Shown here: one piece after another, positions 26,349-35,755 of the stretch | How positions within the stretch are numbered: position 1 is the stretch's first letter | How the letters are laid out: every line of letters starts with the position of its first letter | Assembly (NCBI GenBank): GCA_944384265.1 | Contig: CALWSR010000004.1 | Location: 1 to 64,000 of the forward strand | Direction of reading: 5' to 3' | DNA: 64,000 bases | Source: an uncultured Clostridia bacterium | GTDB lineage: Bacteria; Bacillota; Clostridia; Lachnospirales; Anaerotignaceae | Program-made: the position numbers and the translations under genes | The notes under the pieces: model-generated | The model's database searches: none | Told to the model about the DNA's origin: nothing | Seen by the model: the letters and a program-made list of their open reading frames with translations, nothing else

Positions 26349-26927
26349 GTGATTAGACCATCTGATATTGAAGATAAGGAGTTTAAAAAGGTTGCAGTAG
26401 GGTATTCTCCGGAGGAGGTTGACCGCTTTTTAGATGAAATCTATGTGGATTATGAACAGCTGTTTCGTGAAAACAGAGAATTGAAAATGAAGCTCAACAA
26501 TTTGGCAAACAGTGGTGCTGCACAAATGACGGCTCCTGTGCCAAAGGTGCCTCAGCAAACAGCTCCGCAAATGCCGGCACCCCAAATGTCACCCCAGCAG
26601 ACAAGCCAGTCTATTGAAAAGGCATTGGCAAAAACATTGACATTGGCAGAAAGAGTGGCAGAGGAAACAAAAGAAAATGCCAGAGCAACGGCTGCCCAAA
26701 TTACAGAAAGTGCTGTTGCCAAAGCAGAGGAAATCATTGGCAGTGCCAGAACACGGGCTTTTGAGCTGGAACAGGATATCCACAGGCTGGAAAGCAGATA
26801 TGAGCTGATGAAAACACGGGTAAAATTATTATTGTATGCAGAAATTGAATTGCTGGATAAAAATGAAATTATTTCTGAAAAGGAAAATGGATATGAAGCA
26901 GAAGAATTTCAAAACCCACAGCAGTAA
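26349..26927 (+). CDS. divIVA: DivIVA-domain cell division/polarity protein
   Basis: DivIVA binds curved membrane at poles and septa as a coiled coil. The 192-residue protein begins with IRPSDIEDKEFKKVAVGYSPEEVDRFLDEI, the conserved N-terminal membrane-binding domain. A Pro/Gln/Met-rich linker follows (about 52-88), then a long coiled coil and an acidic tail. The GTG at 26349 is chosen since GGGGGAT is well placed and the family start fits; a longer form from 26289 would overlap ylmH. A strong hairpin ends the cluster. Confidence 0.93.
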   Translation: MIRPSDIEDKEFKKVAVGYSPEEVDRFLDEIYVDYEQLFRENRELKMKLNNLANSGAAQMTAPVPKVPQQTAPQMPAPQMSPQQTSQSIEKALAKTLTLAERVAEETKENARATAAQITESAVAKAEEIIGSARTRAFELEQDIHRLESRYELMKTRVKLLLYAEIELLDKNEIISEKENGYEAEEFQNPQQ

Positions 26928-26932
26928 AAAAC

Positions 26933-26977
26933 AAAGCTGCGGTGAATACTGTAATAGCAGTATTTACGGCAGCTTTT
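26933..26977 (+). terminator. Terminator of the sepF-divIVA cluster
   Basis: AAAGCTGC with AATACTGC pairs with GCAGTATT and GGCAGCTTTT, forming a long stem with one bulge, followed by a short T run. Confidence 0.8.
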
Positions 26978-27124
26978 CCAGATTATAAATAAAAACAATA
27001 TTTTTGTGCAATTTGTATGAAAAAGAATTGCAATATCAAAGCAATTTAAAAATGCATTTATAATGTACTTGCTGTTTAGGAAAAACGTTTTTATAGAAAA
27101 GCAGCAAAATCAAAATGATATATG

Positions 27125-27372
27125 TGTCAATTTTGTATAAAAAATGATATGGTATTGCAAACATGAATGTTAAAATATGGAAAAGGGATTGGCTGAAAGA
27201 AAAAAATGGCGTATGCTGCCAATGCCTTAAAGGCATCCACGGTGGCATGAAAAGAGCAGGCACATACAAAAATCCCATTGCTTTGGCTTTTAAAAAATAC
27301 AAAGCATCGGTTTTTATTGCAAAATTAATGTTTTATCGCTTTTCGTTTCCAGTAAAGCAACAAAATCAAAAT
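27125..27372 (+). repeat. Leader-like interspersed repeat upstream of aroB
   Basis: A more diverged copy of the family at 8100 and 55046-55470. It has AAAAAATGATATGGTATTG (27138-27156) as 5' block and AAAATTAATGTTTTATCGC near 27321 through AAGCAACAAAATC (27367) as 3' block; GCTTT/AAAGC form the hairpin. The middle differs from the other copies and can itself pair (GCCTTAAAGGC near 27221). It ends about 20 bp before the aroB start. Confidence 0.45.
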
Positions 27373-27390
27373 GATGAAAAGGAGAAGCCC

Positions 27391-28476
27391 ATGGAAAAAA
27401 TATTTGTAAAAACACCTATGAAAACATATCCCATTGTATTTGAAGAGGATTTTTTGGCGTTGGCAGATATGGTTATACAGCAAAATCTTTCCGGAAGAAA
27501 AATGTGTATCCTAGCCGATAAAAATACAGCCGAGCTATATGGTCAGTCCGTGCTGAGCCAGCTGGAAAAAGTGGCGTCTGCTGTTTATTTTTATGATTTT
27601 CCGGCAGGAGAAATGTTTAAAAATTTAGAAAGCATATATCATTTTTATAGATTTTTTCAAGAAAATCATTTTGATAGAAAAACGGTTATTTTTGCACTGG
27701 GGGGAGGCGTTTGCGGAGATATGGCAGGCTTTGCGGCGGCCACTTATTTAAGAGGCATCCCCTTTGTACAAATCCCCACCACACTGCTTTCTCAGGTAGA
27801 CAGCAGTGTGGGAGGCAAAACAGGGGTGGATTTTAATGGAACAAAAAATAGCATTGGTGCTTTTTATCAGCCGGAGTTTGTATACATCAATACCAAAACA
27901 TTGGAAACACTCCCTGAAAGAGAATTTGCAGCAGGTATGGCAGAGGTGATAAAATACGGTTGTATTCTTTCAAATGCATTTTTTACATTTTTGAAGGAGA
28001 AAAAAGAGGATATTAAAAATATGAATCACAGTGTGCTTTGTGAAATGATTCGGCAATGCTGCTTGTTTAAAGCAGATGTGGTTTCAAAGGATGAAAAAGA
28101 AAGCGGACTCAGAGAGATATTAAACTTTGGGCATACCATTGGCCATGGCATTGAAACAAAAATGGATTTTCAGCTGCTGCATGGAGAATGTGTGGCATTG
28201 GGTATGCTGGCCGTGTTGGAGCTGGGCAGAAACCGAAAGGATGTAACAAAGCAGCAGCTGGAAGAGGTAAAAAATTTGCTGCAATATTTCAAGCTGCCTC
28301 TTTTTGTAAAATATAACTCTGTAAAAGCAATTTATGAACAGCTGTTTTTGGACAAAAAAGTAAAAGAAAATAAAATAGGCTTTGTATTGCCAAAGGGGAT
28401 TGGTGAGGTTTATACAACAAGTAATGTGCAAAAGCAGGAAATACTCAATGCAATAGAATTTGTGGTGAAAGCATAA
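27391..28476 (+). CDS. aroB: 3-dehydroquinate synthase
   Basis: AroB converts DAHP to 3-dehydroquinate, the second step of the shikimate pathway, using NAD and a divalent metal. The 361-residue protein has FALGGGVCGDMAGFAAATYLRG (NAD site, at about residues 101-122), IPTTLLSQVDSSVGGKTGVD, and the metal ligands in AEVIKYGC, NFGHTIGHGIE and LLHGECVALGM. I chose ATG 27391 (RBS AAAGGAG). The stop overlaps the next start by one base, so aroB heads the lspA-rluD unit. Confidence 0.95.
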   Translation: MEKIFVKTPMKTYPIVFEEDFLALADMVIQQNLSGRKMCILADKNTAELYGQSVLSQLEKVASAVYFYDFPAGEMFKNLESIYHFYRFFQENHFDRKTVIFALGGGVCGDMAGFAAATYLRGIPFVQIPTTLLSQVDSSVGGKTGVDFNGTKNSIGAFYQPEFVYINTKTLETLPEREFAAGMAEVIKYGCILSNAFFTFLKEKKEDIKNMNHSVLCEMIRQCCLFKADVVSKDEKESGLREILNFGHTIGHGIETKMDFQLLHGECVALGMLAVLELGRNRKDVTKQQLEEVKNLLQYFKLPLFVKYNSVKAIYEQLFLDKKVKENKIGFVLPKGIGEVYTTSNVQKQEILNAIEFVVKA

Positions 28477-28979
28477 TGGAAAATAAAAAATGGAATCAAA
28501 TATATATTATCTCTTTTATAACAGCAATGCTTCTTATTGTACTGGACCAATGGACAAAATGGCAGGCACTGACAAAATTGAAGCCGGTAAAAACCATGGT
28601 GGTGATAGAAGGCTTTTTGGATTTTACGTTTGTAGAAAACAGAGGAGCAGCTTTTGGCATTCTCTCAGGACAAAGGTGGTTTTTTATACTGCTTACAGTG
28701 ATAGTGGTGTGCGGCATTTTTTATGGTTTTTTTCAATTTCCCAAAACAAAGCCATATTTGTTTTTGAGAGCAGGGTTTCTTTTGGTGCTTTCCGGTGCAG
28801 TGGGAAACGGAATAGACAGAGCATTGAGAGGATATGTGGTGGATTTTTTGGAAGTGACATTTATCAAATGGCCTGTTTTTAATTTAGCTGATATTTATGT
28901 GGTGGCAGGGGCTTTTATCATATTATTTTTAAGTCTTTTTGTCATCAAAGAAGAAGAGAAAAACAATCATAAGGAGTAG
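28476..28979 (+). CDS. lspA: Lipoprotein signal peptidase (signal peptidase II)
   Basis: LspA cleaves the signal peptide of diacylglyceryl-modified prolipoproteins before the +1 Cys. The 167-residue protein has four membrane helices and the family blocks IVLDQWTKW, FVENRGAAFGIL, SGAVGNGIDRALRGYVVDFL (catalytic Asp114) and FNLADIYVVAG (catalytic Asp139). Both catalytic residues are intact, unlike in the paralogue at 3695. The ATG overlaps the aroB stop. Confidence 0.96.
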   Translation: MENKKWNQIYIISFITAMLLIVLDQWTKWQALTKLKPVKTMVVIEGFLDFTFVENRGAAFGILSGQRWFFILLTVIVVCGIFYGFFQFPKTKPYLFLRAGFLLVLSGAVGNGIDRALRGYVVDFLEVTFIKWPVFNLADIYVVAGAFIILFLSLFVIKEEEKNNHKE

Positions 28980-28981
28980 GC

Positions 28982-29905
28982 ATGGAAGTTTTAACATGGG
29001 TGATAGAACAAGAGGATATAGGAAAAAGAATCGACATTTTTGTGGCAGAAGAAACGGAAGAGGGTATTTCAAGAAGCAGAGTGCAAAAAATGGCAGAGCA
29101 AGGGTATTTGAAGGTCCATGAAAGGGCTGTAAAATCCAATTATAAGCTGCGCAAAGGAGATATGGTATCATTTTGCATACCCCAGGCAACCCCTGTGGAA
29201 ATTGTGCCGGAAAATATGGATTTAGACATTGTATATGAGGATGAGGATGTCATTGTTGTCAACAAGCCTCAGGGAATGGTGGTGCATCCTGCACCGGGGC
29301 ATATGACAGGTACATTGGTCAATGGTCTTTTATACCACTGCAAAGGAAATCTTTCCGGCATCAATGGAGTGCAAAGGCCTGGCATTGTTCACAGAATTGA
29401 TAAGGATACATCAGGCATATTGATGGCTGCCAAAAACGACAAGGCCCATCAGTCTTTGGCAATGCAGCTGGCAGAGCATAGTATTGAAAGAAAATATCAT
29501 GCTGTTGTATTTCATAGGCTCAAGCAAGAAAGGGGAACCATCAGCGAACCCATTGGCAGAAATCCCAAAGACAGAAAAAAAATGGCTGTGACACAAAAAA
29601 ACAGCCGTCATGCCATCACCCATTACACTGTTTTGGAAGCACTGGGAAATTATACCTATATACAGGCTCAGCTGGAAACAGGAAGAACCCATCAGATTAG
29701 AGTGCATATGAGCTTTATAGGCCATCCCTTGCTGGGAGATATGGTATATGGCCCAAAAAAACAGCCTTTTTCATTGTCCGGTCAGGTGCTTCATGCAAAG
29801 GTGCTGGGATTTGTACATCCTGCCACAAAAAAATATATGGAATTTGAAGTGCCTTTGCCCCAATATTTTATAAAATTGCTTGAAAAATTGAGAATGGGTA
29901 TGTAA
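28982..29905 (+). CDS. rluD: RluA/RluD-family pseudouridine synthase
   Basis: The 307-residue enzyme modifies uridines in 23S rRNA helix regions (RluD-type; B. subtilis YlyB is the syntenic homologue). It has an N-terminal S4 domain (SRSRVQKMAEQGYLKV...), then the catalytic domain with the motif HRIDKDTSGILM (catalytic Asp) and ETGRTHQIRVHMSFIGHPLLGD. Three bases separate it from lspA; the order lspA-rluD-pyr genes is conserved in Firmicutes. The exact target uridine cannot be told. Confidence 0.9.
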   Translation: MEVLTWVIEQEDIGKRIDIFVAEETEEGISRSRVQKMAEQGYLKVHERAVKSNYKLRKGDMVSFCIPQATPVEIVPENMDLDIVYEDEDVIVVNKPQGMVVHPAPGHMTGTLVNGLLYHCKGNLSGINGVQRPGIVHRIDKDTSGILMAAKNDKAHQSLAMQLAEHSIERKYHAVVFHRLKQERGTISEPIGRNPKDRKKMAVTQKNSRHAITHYTVLEALGNYTYIQAQLETGRTHQIRVHMSFIGHPLLGDMVYGPKKQPFSLSGQVLHAKVLGFVHPATKKYMEFEVPLPQYFIKLLEKLRMGM

Positions 29906-29947
29906 AAGCCGATGCAGACTGCATTTTGGGCAGATAGGAGGGAATAT

Positions 29948-30874
29948 ATGGTTTTTCGGAAAAAAGATTTTTTTGGTATGAGAGATTTGATGGCAGAAGA
30001 AATCCGCTATATATTAAGCACAGCAGAAACCATGAAATATATATTAAATCAAAAAAATAAAAAATCCCCTCATTTGCAGGGAAAGTCTGTGATAATACTA
30101 TTTTATGAGCCAAGTGCCAGAACAAAGCTTTCCTATGAGCTGGCGGCACAGCATTTGAGTGCCAATGTGGTGGATATGACTGTTACGGCAGACGCCTACC
30201 AGGAAAAATTGCAGGACATGGGTCAGCTTGTGGACCAAACAGGAGCAGATTTTATTATACTCAGACATCCCATGGCAGGGGCGGTCAGAATATTGGCAGA
30301 AAATGTAAATGCATCGGTCATCAATGCGGGAGATGGCTTTAATGAAAACCCCGGCCAATCCTTGTTGGATTTGATGACCATTAAAGAGCAAAAGGGAAGC
30401 TTTGAAGGGCTGAGAGTGGCCATTATAGGAGATTTGATACACAGCCGTGTTTGCAAAAGCAATATATGGGCATTGACAAAGCTGGGAGCAGAGGTATGTG
30501 TATCCGGTCCTCCCACACTGCTGCCGCCAAACATTGAAAAATTTGGCGTAGATGTTTATTATGACGCCAGAAAAGCAGTGCAGGGAGCAGACGTTATATT
30601 GACCAGCAGAATGAAGGCAGAAACACAAAACAAAAATCTTGTGCCTTCTTTGACGGAATATAAGCATTTTTTCAGAGTAGATGAAAATTTGCTGCGCCAT
30701 GCAAAGGAGGACACCATTGTCATGCATCCCGGCCCCATACAAAGAGGGATAGAAATTTCTTCTGATGTGATAGATGGAAAGCAGTGTATCATAAATGACC
30801 AAATTGCAAACAGTGTGGCAGTGCGTATGGCAATGCTTTATATTTTGTCACAGATAGGAGGCGGTCTGAAATGA
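29948..30874 (+). CDS. pyrB: Aspartate carbamoyltransferase homologue with altered active site
   Basis: The 308-residue protein is syntenic with pyrB and keeps the fold blocks NAGDG, GQSLLDLMTI, GDLIHSRV and MHPGPIQRGIEI. Key ATCase residues differ. The carbamoyl-phosphate motif STRTR reads SARTK (56-60). The loop with essential Lys84 (xKGE) reads TADAYQEK, with Tyr84 where Lys is expected. The RHPxEG Gln site reads RHPMAG, and the RxQxER motif reads RMKAET (221-226). ATG 29948 (AGGAGGG) is chosen. It overlaps pyrC by four bases. It may be a pseudoenzyme or act on another substrate. Confidence 0.8.
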   Translation: MVFRKKDFFGMRDLMAEEIRYILSTAETMKYILNQKNKKSPHLQGKSVIILFYEPSARTKLSYELAAQHLSANVVDMTVTADAYQEKLQDMGQLVDQTGADFIILRHPMAGAVRILAENVNASVINAGDGFNENPGQSLLDLMTIKEQKGSFEGLRVAIIGDLIHSRVCKSNIWALTKLGAEVCVSGPPTLLPPNIEKFGVDVYYDARKAVQGADVILTSRMKAETQNKNLVPSLTEYKHFFRVDENLLRHAKEDTIVMHPGPIQRGIEISSDVIDGKQCIINDQIANSVAVRMAMLYILSQIGGGLK

Positions 30875-32142
30875 AAAGCATTATCAAAAACGGAAAAGTG
30901 ATTGCAAAGGATTTTTCTGCTGAAAAATATTTGGATATTTATATCAAAAATGGTGTGATTTGTAAAATTGGAGAAAATCTGGAGGAGGAAGGGGCAGAAA
31001 TATTCAATGCAGAAGGAAAATACATATTGCCGGGATTTATTGATATGCACTGCAATATCTGCGACCCAGGCTATGAATATATAGAAGACATTGAAACAGC
31101 TTCCTGCAGTGCTGCAAAGGGAGGCTTTACAAGCATCACCTGTGAGCCAAATACAAACCCTGCCATTGACAATAAAACCGTTGTGGAATACATTGTTTCC
31201 AAAAGCAAAGAATATTCTCTTGTGCATATTTATCCCTATGGCAGTATGTCCGTAGGGTGCTTGGGAGAGCATATGGCAGAAATTGGAGAAATGCATCAGG
31301 CAGGCATTGTAGGAATTGCAGACGGTGGCTTTTCTGTGAAAAATGCCTCTTTTTTGGCAAATGTATTTCGTTATTCCAAAATGTTTGATATGCCTGTTAT
31401 CACCCATTGTGAGGACAAAAGCCTGGCCGGCAAGGGCGTTATGAACGAAGGCTATGTTGCCGCCGGTTTAGGCTTGTCCGGCATTCCAAAGGAGGCGGAG
31501 GAGGTGATTGTGGCAAGAAACATTATACTGGCAGAAGGCATAGGGGCAAAGCTGCACATTGCCACTGTCACCACAAAGGGCTCTGTACAGTTGATTCGGG
31601 AAGCCAAAAAAAGAGGAACACAGATTACCTGTGAAACCAGCCCTCATTATTTTATGCTCACAGAGCAGGCGGTGGGAGATTACAACACATTGGCAAAGGT
31701 CAAGCCCCCTTTGCGTACCCAGGAGGATGTGGAGGCAGTGCTGGAGGGGATTATGGATGGCACCATTGATGTGATTACATCAGGACACAGACCCACAAAG
31801 CTGACAGATAAAAATAAAGAGTTTGATAATGCAGACTATGGTATTTCTGCCTTTGAGACAGCATTTCCATTAAGCTTTACAAAGCTGGTGCAGGAGGAAA
31901 ATGTGACACTGCAAAAATTGACAGAGCTTTTTTCTTCTAAGCCTGCGCAAATATTGGGCTTGCATAAAAAAGGGCAGATTGCCGAAGGTATGGATGGGGA
32001 TTTGGTCATTGTGGATTTGCAGGAGGAATATCAAATCAATCCCCAGGCATTTGTATCAAAGGCAAAATTTTCTCCCTTTGCAGGAAAAAAAGTGAAGGGA
32101 AAAATCATTGGTACCATTGTAGGCGGCAGAATATTGATATGA
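30871..32142 (+). CDS. pyrC: Dihydroorotase-like amidohydrolase lacking metal ligands
   Basis: The 423-residue protein aligns along its length with type I dihydroorotase (PyrC), which closes carbamoyl-aspartate to dihydroorotate with two zinc ions. Yet most ligands are lost. The HxH motif is HCN (60-62). The DDG bridge region is ADGG (150-153). HVST is TVTT (232-235). The catalytic Asp in TDHAPH is replaced (SGHRPT, Gly305). Only the HCED His179 remains. The frame is undamaged, so a non-catalytic role, for example as structural partner of the PyrB homologue, is likely. Inactive PyrC partners of ATCase are known in other bacteria. Confidence 0.82.
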   Translation: MKSIIKNGKVIAKDFSAEKYLDIYIKNGVICKIGENLEEEGAEIFNAEGKYILPGFIDMHCNICDPGYEYIEDIETASCSAAKGGFTSITCEPNTNPAIDNKTVVEYIVSKSKEYSLVHIYPYGSMSVGCLGEHMAEIGEMHQAGIVGIADGGFSVKNASFLANVFRYSKMFDMPVITHCEDKSLAGKGVMNEGYVAAGLGLSGIPKEAEEVIVARNIILAEGIGAKLHIATVTTKGSVQLIREAKKRGTQITCETSPHYFMLTEQAVGDYNTLAKVKPPLRTQEDVEAVLEGIMDGTIDVITSGHRPTKLTDKNKEFDNADYGISAFETAFPLSFTKLVQEENVTLQKLTELFSSKPAQILGLHKKGQIAEGMDGDLVIVDLQEEYQINPQAFVSKAKFSPFAGKKVKGKIIGTIVGGRILI

Positions 32143-32167
32143 CACATAGTGTCAAAGAGGTGTAAAA

Positions 32168-35100
32168 ATGTATTTAAAACAGTTGAACATACATGGCTTT
32201 AAGTCCTTTTCTGACAAAGTAAAATTGGAGTTTAACAAAGGGATTACGGCGGTGGTGGGACCCAATGGCAGCGGAAAAAGCAATGTCTCTGATGCTGTCA
32301 GATGGGTGCTGGGTGAGCAAAAGGCAAAAACCCTTCGGGGAGATAAAATGGAGGACATTATATTTGCCGGTACAGAAACAAGAAAGCCATTGGGCTTTGC
32401 CGAGGTTTCCATCACCATAGACAATGCAGACCAAAAAATGCCCATTGCTTATACAGAGGTAACTGTGACACGCCGTGTATATCGTTCGGGAGAAAGCGAA
32501 TATCAAATCAACAATACAAACTGCCGTTTAAAGGATATTCATGAGCTGTTTATGGATACAGGTGTAGGCAGAGAGGGGTATTCTATCATAGGGCAGGGAC
32601 GCATTGATGAACTACTAAATGCCAGAGCCGATGAAAGAAGACGTATATTTGAAGAGGCGGCAGGGATTGTCAAATATAAAGTGCGTAAAAATGAAGCCAT
32701 ATTAAAATTGGAAAAGGAACAGCAAAATTTGATTCGTGTGGAGGATATTATAGCAGAGCTGGAAGGACAGCTAGGCTCGTTGGAAAAGCAGTCTCACAAA
32801 GCAAAAGTCTATTTGGCTTTGAAAGAAAAAATAAAATATGCCTCCCTTTCTATATTTTGCACCGATATCGACGATATGGAAAAGGAATATCAGCAGCAGC
32901 AAAAAAATAAAGATATTGCAGTGGAAAACAAAAAAGACATATCTTATCAAAACCGTGTAAAAGACAAACAAAAAGAGCAAATACAAAAACAGGCTGATGC
33001 TTTGAAAGAGCAGCTGCAACAGCAGCAGCAAAAAATTTTGTCATTGCGTTCTTGTCAGGAAAAAACAGAAAGCGACATTCGTTTGGGCAAAGAACAGATA
33101 CAGCATTTGCTGCAAAACATAGAACGTCTGCAAAAAGAAAAAAACACAAAAGAAAATAAAAAAGAAGAAAACAAAAAAGAAATACAGATGTATCAAACCA
33201 AAATCACTGCCATGGATGTGACCACAAAAGCAACAAAAGAGCGTTTGCAGCAGCAGGAGACCCTTTTTGAGCAGCTGAGCAAAAATCTTTATGAAAATGA
33301 AAAAAGCATGGAAGAATATAAAGGGGAAATGGTGGAGCAAATACGCATCAGTACCCAAACCAAAGCAGACATGACACAAAGGCAGTCCATGCTGGAGCAG
33401 TTTGGCCAAAGACAGCAGCAGGTTTTGTCAGAAAGGGATTATTTGCAGGACCAGCTGCATGGACAAAAAATACATATGCAGGTCATTGAAAAGCAACAAA
33501 AAGCGTGGCAAAAACAACAGCAGGAAATAGAACAGGAATTGAAGGAGCTGGAGCAAAGCAGAAAAAAATTGCTTTTGGAAAAGGAAGCTGCTGCAAGAGA
33601 GCAAAAAAATACAGAACAGCAGCTTTCCCAAAAACGCTCCCGATTGGCTGTACTTTCTGATATGGAAAAAGAGCATGAAGGCTTTTTTAAAAGTGTCAAA
33701 AGCATACTCTCCCTTCCATCCTCCAAGGATGAAAAATGGCAGGGAATCTGCGGCGCTGTGGGAGAATTGCTCCATGTTCCCCAGCAGTATGAAGCCGCCA
33801 TTGAAACAGCATTGGGAAACACATTGCAAAACATTGTGACAAAAACAGAGGAGGATGCAAAAGAAGCCATACAGTATTTGAAAAGCAATCATTTGGGCAG
33901 GGCCACTTTTTTACCCATTACTGCTGTCAAAGGCAAAAAAATGGCAAAGGAAGCCATATTGCAGGAGCAGGGGGTGATAGGCATTGCCAGTGATTTGGTA
34001 GAATATGACCATGTTTATGAAAATATTATCCATTCTCTTTTGGGCAGAACCATTGTGATGGAGCATTTGGAATTTGCAGTGGCTGCGGCCAAAAAATATG
34101 CTCATAAATATCGCATTGTCACATTGGAAGGAGATTTGCTCAGCCCCGGCGGTGCTATGACAGGAGGAAGCAGTGCCAAAAAGGCAAGCAGTATATTTGG
34201 CAGAAGCAGAGAAATCAGAAATCTGGCTCAAAGCATTCAAAGTGAGCAGACTCTTTTGCAAAGCTGCCAAAAAAAGCTGGAAACATTAGAGGAGGCACTG
34301 GAGCAGACAAATCAAATGACAATGAAAAAGCACATACAAAATCAACAGATACAGCTGTCCTTGGAAAAAAATCAGGAGGATAAACAAACCACAAAGAACT
34401 CTATTGCAGAAAAAACACAAAAGCAAAAGCTGTATGAACTGGAGGAAAAACAGCTTTTGGAGCAGTGTCAAGAGGCAGAAAGGGAATGGAAGCAATTTCA
34501 AAGGGTGCTTAAAGAAGCAGAGCAAAAAATGGCTGAAATCAATCAAAAGCTTTCCTCCTTTCAGGACAGCATGACAGAAGAAAAAAAGCAAAGAGATACC
34601 CTTTTAAATGCCATTACAGAGCTGAAGGTCAGTATTTCCTCAGAGGAGCAGAATAAAATATCTGTACAGCAGAGCATACATCGCTTAGAGGCGGAAATCA
34701 AACAGTTAAAAACAGAACAAAAACACATTGATGAAGAAAAGGAAGCTTTTTTGGCAGAAAAAACAAAAAAAGAAAAGGAAATGGTTTTGTGGAAAGAAAA
34801 CATTGTATCCTACCAAAAACAGCAACAGCAGCAGCAGTCCTCTTTTGAGGAGCTGACAGCAAAAAGAGAAGAAAAAAAGGCAGAAATGGCACTTTTGGAG
34901 CAACAGCAAAAACAAACCATGGAGGTCATTGCCCGCTTGGATAATGAGATATTCCGCATTGAAACAAAAATGGAAAAAATTGCCGAACAAAAGCAAAGGC
35001 TTTTTGATGAGATTTGGGAAGAATATGAAATGACCTATCAAATGGCAAAGGAGCAAAACAAAATACAGCCCCAAGCTGCTTACAGCAAATTGAAAACAGA

Positions 35101-35740
35101 CATCAAAGAGTGGAAAAATGAAATAAAAGAGCTGGGAGCAGTACACGTAGGCGCCATTGAAGCTTATGAGGAGGTCAAACAAAGATATGGCTTTTTGACA
35201 GAACAAAGAAGTGATATATTGCAGGCAGAGGAAAAATTACAGATTTTGATTGGAGAGCTTTCTCAAATGATGGAGGAAAGATTTCGAGAGCAGTTTCAAG
35301 TGATTTCAAATAATTTTGGAGAGGTGTTTAGAGAAATGTTTGGAGGAGGAAAAGCCTATTTGAAATTAAATGATGAAACAAATGTGTTGGAATCCTCCAT
35401 TGAAATCATTGCGCAGCCTCCGGGAAAAAGCCTGCAAAATATGCTGCTTTTGTCAGGAGGAGAAAGAGCATTGACAGCCATTGCCATATTGTTTTCCATA
35501 TTAAAAATGAAGCCCTCTCCCTTTTGTATATTGGATGAAATTGAAGCGGCATTGGACGATGCCAATGTAAAGCGTTTTGCAGATTATTTAAAAAAATTTT
35601 CTGAGGACACACAATTTATTGTCATTACCCACAGAAAGGGTACTATGGAGGCGGCAGATGTGATGTATGGAGTAACCATGCAGGAAAAAGGCATTTCAAA
35701 GCTGATTTCTGTCAATTTTGAAGAAAAAGTTTATGCATAA
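32168..35740 (+). CDS. smc: Chromosome partition protein SMC
   Basis: SMC forms, with ScpAB, the condensin that compacts and separates chromosomes. The 1190-residue length is typical. Visible are the Walker A GPNGSGKSNVSDA (residues about 32-44), a QGRIDE Q-loop region, two long Gln/Lys/Glu-rich coiled coils, the hinge (about 510-680, with GGAMTGGS), the signature LLSGGERALTAIA, and the Walker B FCILDEIEAALDD. It starts at ATG 32168 after AGAGGTG and is followed immediately by ftsY, a common pairing. Confidence 0.97.
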   Translation: MYLKQLNIHGFKSFSDKVKLEFNKGITAVVGPNGSGKSNVSDAVRWVLGEQKAKTLRGDKMEDIIFAGTETRKPLGFAEVSITIDNADQKMPIAYTEVTVTRRVYRSGESEYQINNTNCRLKDIHELFMDTGVGREGYSIIGQGRIDELLNARADERRRIFEEAAGIVKYKVRKNEAILKLEKEQQNLIRVEDIIAELEGQLGSLEKQSHKAKVYLALKEKIKYASLSIFCTDIDDMEKEYQQQQKNKDIAVENKKDISYQNRVKDKQKEQIQKQADALKEQLQQQQQKILSLRSCQEKTESDIRLGKEQIQHLLQNIERLQKEKNTKENKKEENKKEIQMYQTKITAMDVTTKATKERLQQQETLFEQLSKNLYENEKSMEEYKGEMVEQIRISTQTKADMTQRQSMLEQFGQRQQQVLSERDYLQDQLHGQKIHMQVIEKQQKAWQKQQQEIEQELKELEQSRKKLLLEKEAAAREQKNTEQQLSQKRSRLAVLSDMEKEHEGFFKSVKSILSLPSSKDEKWQGICGAVGELLHVPQQYEAAIETALGNTLQNIVTKTEEDAKEAIQYLKSNHLGRATFLPITAVKGKKMAKEAILQEQGVIGIASDLVEYDHVYENIIHSLLGRTIVMEHLEFAVAAAKKYAHKYRIVTLEGDLLSPGGAMTGGSSAKKASSIFGRSREIRNLAQSIQSEQTLLQSCQKKLETLEEALEQTNQMTMKKHIQNQQIQLSLEKNQEDKQTTKNSIAEKTQKQKLYELEEKQLLEQCQEAEREWKQFQRVLKEAEQKMAEINQKLSSFQDSMTEEKKQRDTLLNAITELKVSISSEEQNKISVQQSIHRLEAEIKQLKTEQKHIDEEKEAFLAEKTKKEKEMVLWKENIVSYQKQQQQQQSSFEELTAKREEKKAEMALLEQQQKQTMEVIARLDNEIFRIETKMEKIAEQKQRLFDEIWEEYEMTYQMAKEQNKIQPQAAYSKLKTDIKEWKNEIKELGAVHVGAIEAYEEVKQRYGFLTEQRSDILQAEEKLQILIGELSQMMEERFREQFQVISNNFGEVFREMFGGGKAYLKLNDETNVLESSIEIIAQPPGKSLQNMLLLSGGERALTAIAILFSILKMKPSPFCILDEIEAALDDANVKRFADYLKKFSEDTQFIVITHRKGTMEAADVMYGVTMQEKGISKLISVNFEEKVYA

Positions 35741-35755
35741 AAAGAGGTGGTTAAA

